From an uncultured Chloroflexota bacterium (GTDB lineage: Bacteria > Chloroflexota > UBA4733): a DNA stretch of 24,680 nucleotides. This document shows, piece after piece, positions 8,291 through 14,633 of the stretch. Location of the stretch: the NCBI GenBank assembly GCA_937967325.1, contig CALBSQ010000170.1, forward strand, positions 1 through 24,680, read 5' to 3'. The position numbers and the translations under genes are program-made. Within the stretch, counting starts at the first letter, position 1; every line of letters starts with the position of its first letter. The notes under the pieces were generated by a model. It did no database searches and was not told the DNA's origin. It saw only the letters and a program-made list of their open reading frames with translations.

Positions 8291-9324
8291 CCCGACACGT
8301 GGCGGCCGCGGTAGCGCGCCAGGGTCTGACGGAGCACGGCGTCCTGCGCCAGGGGCTGGCGCTGGTCAGCCTGATCACCGGGTTGGCGCGGGACGACCCT
8401 CAACCGTAGAATGGTACACCACCAGCGCTCGAACGCCGCGTTGCCCACCATCGACGGGGCGAAGTTCTGCAACATCCTCAGGCTGTGCTCTGGGGTTCCC
8501 CAACGGGTACGGATCTCCTGTTCTCGCTGCACCAACTCTTCGGGCGTCGGCCGTGGGTTGCGCCATGGGTAGTCGGGCGCCCAGGAATTGCGGGCGAAGG
8601 TGCCGTAAAGGATCAGCGCCGCGGTGCGCTCCGGGTAGGTGGCGGCGAAGAGGATGCTCATCGGTCCGCCCTCAGACCAGCCCAGCAGCGCGGCCCGCTC
8701 CGAGCCGGCAGCATCCATGACCGCGCGCATGTCGTCGATCCGCTCCTCCAGCGTCGGGACGCTGTCGCCCTCGCGATCGGACATGCCGGTGCCACGCTTG
8801 TCAAACAGCAAGAGCCGAGAGAAAGCAGCCAGCCCGTGTAGATAGCGGGCGGCGCCGGGCTCCTCCCACATGTACTCCAGGTGCGATAGCGCTCCGGGTG
8901 TGGCGAGCAGATCACCCGGACCGCTCCCAGCCGCCTGGTAGGCGATGCTGAGATGGCCATTGCTGGCGTAGTGGATATCAAGCCGGGGTAACTGCGAGAG
9001 CAGAACAGCGGGAACGATTGCAGTTGGAGTTCGGTTGCCGCCCCCGTCGATATCCTGCCCGTTCGGCAGGTCGACCGGCGACCGCACCAAGCGGGGCCGC
9101 GCCGCGGCGCGAAACCTCGCCACGTCCGCGGGAGAGAGTGCCAACGCCCGGGCCAGGAGATCAACGGTGGCCCATTGCGGCGCGCGCTTGACGCCCCGCT
9201 CCAAGTCGCTGATCGCCCGCGCGCTGAGCTGGGAGCGCGCCGCCAGCTCCTCCTGGGTCAGCCCTGCCTCCAGGCGATGCCGCCGGAGCAGTTCGGCGAA
9301 GGGCGCGGCGGGATCGGGGAGCAT
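8161..9324 (-). CDS. XRE-type HTH / alpha-beta hydrolase protein with internal deletion and cyclase tail (likely pseudogene)
   Basis: 387 residues. An HTH_31/XRE domain (about 10-63: LTQEELAARSQLSARAISDLERG) is followed by an alpha/beta hydrolase domain (about 115-305) with the nucleophile elbow GWSEGG (S217) and the LLLFDKRGTGMSD segment. After FERWW (about 298-302) the hydrolase similarity ends abruptly, before the catalytic Asp and His. After a short junk segment the protein resumes as a class III cyclase piece (QDAVLRQTLARYRGR at 327-341, AFDGPARAIRCACA at 353-366), then goes out of frame. The usual architecture of such proteins is hydrolase followed by a full cyclase domain, so a deletion of roughly 100-150 codons is inferred. 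The ATG at 9324 is preceded by GAGG at 8 nt. Without the rest of the triad it should not be an active hydrolase; the DNA-binding part could still be made. Confidence 0.65.
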   Translation of the reverse strand: MLPDPAAPFAELLRRHRLEAGLTQEELAARSQLSARAISDLERGVKRAPQWATVDLLARALALSPADVARFRAAARPRLVRSPVDLPNGQDIDGGGNRTPTAIVPAVLLSQLPRLDIHYASNGHLSIAYQAAGSGPGDLLATPGALSHLEYMWEEPGAARYLHGLAAFSRLLLFDKRGTGMSDREGDSVPTLEERIDDMRAVMDAAGSERAALLGWSEGGPMSILFAATYPERTAALILYGTFARNSWAPDYPWRNPRPTPEELVQREQEIRTRWGTPEHSLRMLQNFAPSMVGNAAFERWWCTILRLRVVPRQPGDQADQRQPLAQDAVLRQTLARYRGRHVSGSRTDLVAAFDGPARAIRCACAACGVLHRPARERAYRRVRHRG

Positions 9325-9477
9325 GGTTTACGCCTCAAACGTACTGCTCAAGACGGACCATAACCGCTCGAGTAGCTGAGCCGCCATCATAGCGCAGTGC
9401 TTCGCCTCTGTGCCTGAAGCCGGATGTCGCGCCAAGGTTGCTGCGTTTCCGCACTCGGCGACGGTTGAAACCATCGG

Positions 9478-9720
9478 TCACCGCGCGGCTGTGACCGCCC
9501 CGGCGAGCTCGCGGACGTGCAGGAGATCCCGGTCGCCGACCGGTCGCACGTCGCCGAGCTCGAGCGTGGCCACCGCGACTGTCTGCCCGGCGCCCGTGAC
9601 GAACTCCACCTCCAACGCCTTGCCATCGGCATAGCGATGCACGACGGTGCCCACGTCGCCTCGCAGTAGGCCAGGCGCCGGGAGATCGCGCAGCAGCACC
9701 ACCAGATCATGCTCGTCCAT
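9478..9720 (-). CDS. DUF4926 domain-containing protein
   Basis: A small 80-residue protein with the complete DUF4926 pattern: VVLLRDLPAPGLLRGDVGTV, a YADGKALEVEFV strand pair, and the end DVRPVGDRDLLHVRELA. Its function is unknown. The start codon lies inside the last codons of the DUF6883 gene (14-bp overlap), so the two form one transcription unit. DUF6883/DUF4926 neighbours occur elsewhere and look like a small toxin-antitoxin-style module, but this is inference. An upstream in-frame ATG at 9828 would add 36 residues that belong to the overlapped gene, so the MDEHD start is preferred. Confidence 0.78.
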   Translation of the reverse strand: MDEHDLVVLLRDLPAPGLLRGDVGTVVHRYADGKALEVEFVTGAGQTVAVATLELGDVRPVGDRDLLHVRELAGAVTAAR

Positions 9721-10077
9721 TTCCCAACCCTTTCGGTTTCCGCGGACCCGGATAAGCCGTGACCAGTCGGGGAACGTCGGTCCCCTTGTTAGTAATCCAA
9801 ACGGTGCGCAGCCGGGCGATGCCTCCAAGCGGCGTCATCAGCGTACCATCGACGACATGCTTTCTCCCGTGCGGCGACACCTGAGAGTCCACCAGTGTCC
9901 CGTCTCGACCGATCAGGCGCAGCGCTTCGGCGAGCGCTTCCGCCGTCTCCGGCGTGAAGCCCGCGGCACGGAAGAACCGTGCCTTGCCGCGCCCATCGGG
10001 TGGGTCTCGCAGAGCAGGTAATCCAACAACTTTGCGAGCGGAACGATTGCTTGCTGTCCATTCGGCAGTTTCGCCAC
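9707..10077 (-). pseudogene. DUF6883 domain-containing protein, frameshifted
   Basis: Two minus-strand frames must be joined to rebuild the domain. The first, from GTG at 10077, reads VAKLPNGQQAIVPLAKLLDY followed by LLCETHPMG. The second reads GRGKARFFRAAGFTPETAEAL, then GRKHVVDGTLMTPLGGIARL and VWITNKGTDVPRLVTAYP. The switch is near 9990-9996 (in ATGGGCGCGGCAAGG, minus strand); one added G would restore a single frame. This is a recent lesion or a base-call error, because both halves are otherwise well conserved. AGGA stands about 9 nt before the GTG. The stop at 9707 overlaps the downstream DUF4926 gene. If the shift is real, only the DUF4926 partner remains intact. Confidence 0.72.
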
Positions 10078-10206
10078 TCCGTCGTTTCCTACCGCGGCAA
10101 ATCAATCTTGTGTGCGCCAGCTACCGCCCTCTTAAGCTACTATACGCTGCGAAAGCGGCGATCGCCCTGGCGCAGGCTAACCCGGGCGACTGATCAAAGG
10201 GTGCCT

Positions 10207-10734
10207 ATGCAGGCGAGGCGTAAGCCCGTGGTCGTCGTCGCGTACGATCCGGCCTGGCCGGAGGTCTTTCGGGAATTGGCTGCCCGCGTGTCGGCCGCGC
10301 TCGGCGACGTGGCCCTTGCCATCGAGCACGTCGGCAGCACCGCCGTGCCGGGGCTGGCCGCCAAGCCGATCATCGACCTGGACGTGGTGCTCCGTTCGCT
10401 CGACGACCTGCCCACAGCCATCGACCGGCTCACGCCATTCGGCTACGCGCACGAGGGTGACCGCGGCGTGCCCGGTCGCGAAGCCTTCACGACGCCTCCG
10501 AACCTGCCGCCCCATCATCTGTACGTGTGCGTGGCCGATAGCGCGGAGCTTCGCCGCCACCTCCTGTTCCGCGACTACCTGCGCGCCCACGCCGAGGATG
10601 CCGGCGCCTACGGGGCGCTCAAGCAAGCCGCCGCCGAACAATTCCCCGACGACATCGCGGCCTACATGGCAGCCAAGGATGCGCTCATCAAAGCGATTCT
10701 GCGACGCGTGGAGGAGGAGCAGCGGCGCCGCTGA
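10207..10734 (+). CDS. GrpB family protein (UPF0157)
   Basis: 175 residues spanning the whole family. The signature EHVGSTAVPGLAAKPIIDLD is present at about residues 39-58, preceded by VVAYDPAWPEVF and followed by HHLYVCVADSAELRRHLLFRDYLRAH. GrpB proteins have a nucleotidyltransferase-like fold (GS...D-x-D arrangement); their substrate is not firmly established. The ATG is preceded by AAAGGGTG about 6 nt upstream; an in-frame GTG at 10201 is a weaker alternative. It stands alone and converges with the binding-protein gene that follows. Confidence 0.9.
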   Translation: MQARRKPVVVVAYDPAWPEVFRELAARVSAALGDVALAIEHVGSTAVPGLAAKPIIDLDVVLRSLDDLPTAIDRLTPFGYAHEGDRGVPGREAFTTPPNLPPHHLYVCVADSAELRRHLLFRDYLRAHAEDAGAYGALKQAAAEQFPDDIAAYMAAKDALIKAILRRVEEEQRRR

Positions 10735-11088
10735 GCGGACCCTAAGGATCTCTGCCAAAGCCGGGCGCGCCGGGCGCGAGAGTGACTCGCGGTTGGTCGA
10801 GTCACCGCTGGCGCATGTCCGCTGACTGCACGTGTACCGCGCCGCCCGGCGCTGAACCGTCGGGCTCACCGGACCAACCCTGCTGAAGCAGGCTAGGGAC
10901 AATGGCAGCCACGGACGGTAGCGCCAGGGTACGCGCAAAGAGACCGTGCGGCTACATGCTGACGCTGGTGCGCAGGCGCACTGGCCACCCCAACGAGCAT
11001 TCGGCGTGCCGGCGGCGGCGTTCGGCTCCCACCCGGCATGCTCCCGGTGGGTCACGCGGCTCGGTGGCGCACCGGTTGAGGGCTGGCG
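10735..11088. other. 354-bp convergent intergenic stretch
   Basis: It separates two genes that point at each other. The only structure I see is the hairpin at 10782-10805; no gene or RNA is supported. Confidence 0.5.
10782..10805. terminator. hairpin between convergent genes
   Basis: GTGACTCG (10782-10789) and CGAGTCAC (10798-10805) form a perfect 8-bp stem with an 8-nt loop, 48 nt after the GrpB stop. It could stop transcription from both sides, although no T-run follows on either strand. Confidence 0.4.
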
Positions 11089-12546
11089 CTACGATCGGAT
11101 GGCCTTGTTCAACAGCTCAACGGTCGGCGCGGCGATAGCTTCAGCCAGCTCTTTCGGCGTTCGCTTGTTCTGCCAGTAAGGGTCGAACTGCTTGCCCCAC
11201 ATCGAGTCCATCTCCTGGAACTCCGTGGTGACCGGCTCGTCGCGGGCGTTGGCCAGGCCGTCGGGGTAGTTCTTCCAGTTGATGCCCGGCTGCTTCGCCA
11301 GCGCATAGTCGCCGCTGTCGGCCACGGCCTTGCGCGACGGTACCCCCTCCGCCCGCTTGGCGCTCTCCGCGGAGCCCAGGAAGTCGATGGCTTTCCAGAC
11401 GGCGTCGATCTGTTTGGTGGCGGCCGCCACGGCGTAGCCGTCGGCCGGGGCGCGGGTCGACGCAATGCTCTTGCCGGGCGGCAAGGGAACCGGCGCCACA
11501 TCCCACTGCAGATTCGGCTGCAAGGCCAAGGTGGGCGCCCAGCCGTTGTTGTTGAAGTACATGCCGATGCGCCCGGCGTAAAACATCTTGTCGGCGCCCG
11601 CCTTGACATCGGCGGGGCCGGCGGCGACTCGGTACTTGAAGATCAGGTCCTGGAGGAGCTGCAAGGCCGTCTGGTCTTCGGGGACATCCAGCATCGACTT
11701 GGTGCGCTGATCGTCCAGCATGTGGCCGCCATTGGACCAGATGTAGGGCTGGGCGTAGACCCACCAGGTAGGGTGGTAGTAGCCAAAGGTCTGCTCGGCC
11801 CCACTGCCGCTCAGCTTCTGCGCGACGCTCAGGAATTCGTCCCAGGTCCATTTCGGATCAGCCCAGTTGTACTTTGGATACGGTACCTGCTTGTTGTCGA
11901 ACAAGGCCTTGTTGTAGAAGATGACGGCCGGTTTGCTTTCGTAGGGATAGATGTAGAGCTTGCCGTTCCATTGGGAACGGTCCCAGTCGACCGTGTAGAA
12001 GTCTTCCGCCTTCACGGTGGTGCTCCTGGCCGCCAGCGCCGTGAGGTCGTAGAGCGTCTTGCGGGAGGCAAAAGTCGGCATGCGCTTGGACTCGAACTCC
12101 ATGATGTCGGGCGGCGTGCCGCCGGCCATCTCCGTCTCATACTTCGTGTAGGAATCGGTGATGAACGCGACGGTGACCTGGAGCGACGGCTCCTGCTTGG
12201 CGAGGTTGGCCGCCAGCTCGCGCCACTTGTCGAAGTTGGTCTTGTCCGAGTACATCTCGAAGCGGATGGCAGCCGCCGCGCCGCTGCCAGACACCTGCGC
12301 CGCTGGTTTCGCCACGGAGGCGCCGGTGGTCGCCCCGGCGCCTGTTGACGTGGCCGCGCTTGCAGCACCGCCGCCGGTCGCCGCGCTACTCGTACTCGTT
12401 CCCGCGACCGGTGACGCCGCCGTTCCACCCCCGCAGGCGGCCAGCGCCAGCACGCCGAGTCCAGCCACGGCGACCAGCCGTAGGGCGTGACGCCGGCTCA
12501 TCGCGCGGCCCGTATGGTCCGTCAAATCGAGATGAAGGCGGCTCAT
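11089..12546 (-). CDS. extracellular solute-binding protein, family 1 (Tat lipoprotein, no adjacent permeases)
   Basis: A 485-residue sugar-type binding lipoprotein. The signal has the twin-arginine motif SRRHALRL (R18-R19), a hydrophobic stretch and lipobox LAAC with C38, then a Gly/Ala/Ser/Thr-rich linker to about residue 80. The mature part begins AIRFEMYSDKTNFDKWRELA and contains PDIMEFESKRMPTFASR and IYPYESKPAVIFYNKALF, typical of family 1. The ATG at 12546 has AAAGGAT 8 nt upstream; the ATG 45 nt further in (before SRRHAL) is possible but lacks a site. Unlike the other two binding proteins in the window it has no permease genes next to it, so it must use permeases encoded elsewhere or be a remnant of a broken cassette. 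A promoter is visible at 12669-12697. Confidence 0.92.
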   Translation of the reverse strand: MSRLHLDLTDHTGRAMSRRHALRLVAVAGLGVLALAACGGGTAASPVAGTSTSSAATGGGAASAATSTGAGATTGASVAKPAAQVSGSGAAAAIRFEMYSDKTNFDKWRELAANLAKQEPSLQVTVAFITDSYTKYETEMAGGTPPDIMEFESKRMPTFASRKTLYDLTALAARSTTVKAEDFYTVDWDRSQWNGKLYIYPYESKPAVIFYNKALFDNKQVPYPKYNWADPKWTWDEFLSVAQKLSGSGAEQTFGYYHPTWWVYAQPYIWSNGGHMLDDQRTKSMLDVPEDQTALQLLQDLIFKYRVAAGPADVKAGADKMFYAGRIGMYFNNNGWAPTLALQPNLQWDVAPVPLPPGKSIASTRAPADGYAVAAATKQIDAVWKAIDFLGSAESAKRAEGVPSRKAVADSGDYALAKQPGINWKNYPDGLANARDEPVTTEFQEMDSMWGKQFDPYWQNKRTPKELAEAIAAPTVELLNKAIRS

Positions 12547-12668
12547 GCGAGTAATCCTTTCCTCTAGTGCGGTAGCGCGCCGCGACGTCGCCGAACGGGC
12601 AGATTCCCTCCCTGAGCTGAGCAACTTGGCGCAACGCAGGTGCCAGGTTAGGCATCAGCAACGTCCCA

Positions 12669-12697
12669 ATTATGCACCAAACCGTAGCCGGAGACAA
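12669..12697 (-). promoter_or_regulatory. promoter of the solitary binding-protein gene
   Basis: On the minus strand TTGTCT (12692-12697), 17 nt spacer and CATAAT (12669-12674). The -10 box overlaps the ATG of the divergent DUF433-like gene, so the two transcription units share this control region. The leader would be about 115 nt. Confidence 0.5.
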
Positions 12698-12941
12698 TGA
12701 CGCGGTCATCGTCAGCTATCGCACGGTGCATGGCTCCGGTCTGAGCGTCGTGGCCGCCTACGACTTGGACGGTGGCGATCTGTCTGACGTCCTTCGCGGC
12801 CTTCGCCACCTCACAGAAACGCAGGCGCGGGCGGCGCTGGCCTATTATCAGGAGCATCGTGAGAGGGTTGAGGCGAACGTAGCACATCACCAGCGCGCTC
12901 TGGGCGAGCTACGCAAAGCATCTGTCGGTATCGCTGGCTAG
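12672..12941 (+). CDS. DUF433-like antitoxin
   Basis: A small protein of 89 residues. The C-terminal half matches the DUF433 helix pattern (DVLRGLRHLTETQARAALAYYQEHRE, about 38-63), a DNA-binding-type fold used by antitoxins of VapBC-like modules with DUF5615 PIN-fold toxins. The N-terminal half (VSYRTVHGSGLSVVAAYDL) corresponds to the strand region. The DUF5615 fragment starts directly after its stop codon, the normal gene order of this module. The ribosome binding site is weak, and the start lies on the -10 box of the opposite gene, so the exact start is uncertain. Confidence 0.7.
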   Translation: MHQTVAGDNDAVIVSYRTVHGSGLSVVAAYDLDGGDLSDVLRGLRHLTETQARAALAYYQEHRERVEANVAHHQRALGELRKASVGIAG

Positions 12942-13076
12942 ATGGTTGGCCTGGGCATCCGCCTATACACGGATGAGGATGCCCAGGCCAACCTGGCCGT
13001 CCAACTCCAGCGGCGCGGCTACTCCGCCCTGAGTTGTCGTGCCGCCGTTTTCGCCAACAAGATCAACCACTCATGA
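12942..13076 (+). pseudogene. DUF5615 PIN-like toxin, truncated to 44 residues
   Basis: It reads MVGLGIRLYTDEDAQANLAV then QLQRRGYSALSCRAAVFANK. The core (IRLYTDED, RRGYSALSCR-A, AN) is the N-terminal third of DUF5615 PIN-like toxins, including the first acidic pair; full members have roughly 110-120 residues. The frame stops at 13074-13076, directly touching the stop of the opposite-strand ADP-ribosyltransferase gene, so the rest is gone rather than shifted. The first codons (MVGLG) come from one arm of a 17-bp inverted repeat. It is probably inactive as a nuclease. Confidence 0.65.
12944..12993 (+). repeat. perfect 17-bp inverted repeat at the toxin start codon
   Basis: The left arm 12944-12960 (GGTTGGCCTGGGCATCC) and right arm 12977-12993 (GGATGCCCAGGCCAACC) are perfectly complementary, with a 16-nt loop. 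The left arm begins at the G of the ATG. In mRNA this very stable hairpin would cover the start of the DUF5615 reading frame. The right arm encodes the conserved EDAQANL segment, so the left arm looks like an inverted duplicate of it. Confidence 0.85.
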
Positions 13077-13622
13077 GGGAGTGTCGAGCCAGAGGTCTTC
13101 AATAAGCGTGCGATCACGGACCGCGATCTGCACGTGCGCTCGATCGAACAGATAGGAGGTAGGATGGCTAGGTTCCCCCTCCACAAAGGCCGCCCGAACA
13201 ACGCGCACCGGTACGCCGCGCTTCCGCGCGTCCTCCACCGCGCGGTTAACGACCAACCGATCCAACGGATGCTGCCACGGGGTCTGCGCAGGTAGCTTGC
13301 GCCCGCGGCGCTGCCACTCGTTCAACAGTGTGGAGGAGACCGCCCGGAGATAGTCACCCCAGGCGATATCCAGCAACTCCATACAGTCCTCTAAGCGGAT
13401 GAGGCCAACAAGGACCGCCGGATCGTGTCGGGGCGGAGCATGGGGAGGGTTCCGTGCCCAGTCCCAGGCTCGTATCCGCGCATCGTGCCAGAAGTAGACA
13501 CCGTCTCCCAGCCAGTCCCACCGCTGCCGGCTGAATTGTATCGCGCTTCTGTCCTGCAGGATCGCCGTAGCAGCCGTGACGCTGGTCCCGTGGTACCCGT
13601 AGACCCTGACTCCGTTAGACAT
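13071..13622 (-). CDS. PARP-like ADP-ribosyltransferase-fold protein (candidate toxin)
   Basis: 183 residues from ATG at 13622. The N-terminus has the signature of PARP-like ART folds: VYGYHGTS with H11, then DWLGDGVYFW with Y43, equivalent to the His and Tyr of the H-Y-E triad that bind NAD+. The third residue may be E148/E150 in AAFVEGEP or Q165 in HVQIAVR; I cannot tell which. Conserved-looking blocks between (LIRLEDCMELLDIAWGDYL, LDRLVVNRAVEDARKRG) suggest a complete domain. The likely activity is NAD+-dependent modification of a macromolecule, as in bacterial toxins; the target is unknown. It follows the glutaredoxin-like gene by 28 nt on the same strand. An in-frame ATG at 13685 would overlap that gene. 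Annotation pipelines may call it hypothetical. Confidence 0.6.
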   Translation of the reverse strand: MSNGVRVYGYHGTSVTAATAILQDRSAIQFSRQRWDWLGDGVYFWHDARIRAWDWARNPPHAPPRHDPAVLVGLIRLEDCMELLDIAWGDYLRAVSSTLLNEWQRRGRKLPAQTPWQHPLDRLVVNRAVEDARKRGVPVRVVRAAFVEGEPSHPTSYLFDRAHVQIAVRDRTLIEDLWLDTPS

Positions 13623-13650
13623 GTGTGCCGTGCAGACGCTCGCGCACCTG

Positions 13651-14058
13651 TTACGGCGCCCGCTTCGGATGGTCCTTGCCCGCATCCGTGGTGCTACGCT
13701 CCCGGCGCCCCGGAACGGGCGCGAGGGTACCGTTGCCCAGCCGTGGGATGAGATTGTCTAGCGCGGCGTCGGCCGCCGTATCGAACGCTGCCAACCCGGC
13801 AAGGAGATCCTCAAGACCTGTTGGCTCAGAAAACACGATCCCACCGCAGACGGCGGCGGGAATATCCGGGCCGCTGCCGGCGAGAGTGCGATACCGTTCT
13901 CCTGCCCGATCGAGCATACGACGGGCTTCTTGGCTCTCCTCGGACTCATCGACAAATAAGACCACCTCAGGATCGAACGGCTCGCGGCTCTCTTCTGCGA
14001 CTGCGATGAGCTCACTGCGTCTCGCTTGGTTCCGTTCGGTCCGCGGTGTTGCGATCAT
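13651..14058 (-). CDS. hypothetical protein with glutaredoxin-like segment
   Basis: 135 residues, ATG at 14058 with GGAG 9 nt upstream. The middle resembles a thioredoxin/glutaredoxin fold: VVLFVDESEESQEARRMLDR then AGERYRTL, and later AAVCGGIVFSEPTGLEDLLAGL, in the positions of the cis-Pro strand and last helix of glutaredoxin-like proteins. The redox CxxC is replaced by a Ser/Glu-rich ESEES, so it is probably not an oxidoreductase. The C-terminal 40 residues are polar and likely disordered. It directly precedes the ADP-ribosyltransferase candidate and may be its partner or immunity protein; this rests only on gene order. Confidence 0.5.
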   Translation of the reverse strand: MIATPRTERNQARRSELIAVAEESREPFDPEVVLFVDESEESQEARRMLDRAGERYRTLAGSGPDIPAAVCGGIVFSEPTGLEDLLAGLAAFDTAADAALDNLIPRLGNGTLAPVPGRRERSTTDAGKDHPKRAP

Positions 14059-14190
14059 CGGTAAGGACTCCAGGTTCTTCTCACGCGGCAGAGCCGACCG
14101 GGACGCTTGCGCCGTCGTTCTCTGACCGCTGCACGCCCATCGTACTTCAGCATGTATCGAGCAAGTGTACCTCGATTTGAGATGCCTCCG

Positions 14191-14287
14191 CTGTGAAGAT
14201 AGGAAATAACCGGGATGGCGGATATGCCGGGGCCGCGTCTGCGGACGGCGACCAAGCGACCGGGGGACTGCGGTCCCCCTCATTCGG
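14191..14287 (-). repeat. dispersed repeat, copy A of a ~98-bp inverted pair
   Basis: Read on the minus strand it aligns with 16682-16779 over its whole length, with about 80% identity by hand alignment and one single-base gap. Both contain the small hairpin GGGAC-CGCA-GTCCC (here extended to five G/C on each side), then a CGCGGCCCCGG block and a CCCGGTT-TTTCCT block. It is non-coding. Confidence 0.75.
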
Positions 14288-14508
14288 CGAGGGTCGTCGA
14301 CGGGACGGGGGATTCCGCAGCATTGATCAGCACACCAGGAAGCGGATTTTTGCAGTTCTCCCCCGGTTCTCCAGGGACCGGTCCGATTTGACAGGCCTCG
14401 TGTCCTGCTGCAGCGTCTCACGAGCAGCCGGGCAGTGGTGACCTACAACGGGTACCGTCAGGGGATGTGCGCGGCGTTCGCCATCCGACCAGCCGCTCGC
14501 AAGATTGA

Positions 14509-14537
14509 TTGCCTATGCGTATCGTGCAGGCTATGAT
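14509..14537 (+). promoter_or_regulatory. promoter of the broken secreted-protein gene
   Basis: TTGCCT (14509-14514), 17 nt spacer and TATGAT (14532-14537), about 97 nt before the ATG at 14634. Confidence 0.45.
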
Positions 14538-14633
14538 GCTGGCTTGTCCTGCCGCTCGCTCGTTGGCGGATGGCGTCAACCCGTTGGGAGCATTGTGGTG
14601 GGCAACGTATCCAGGGACAGAGAGAGGACAGCA

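Larger units (their letters stand above)
14059..14633. other. 575-bp stretch with repeat copy A and a promoter
   Basis: It contains the inverted-repeat copy A (14191-14287) and the promoter of the secreted-protein gene (14509-14537). No gene is supported inside it. Confidence 0.6.
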
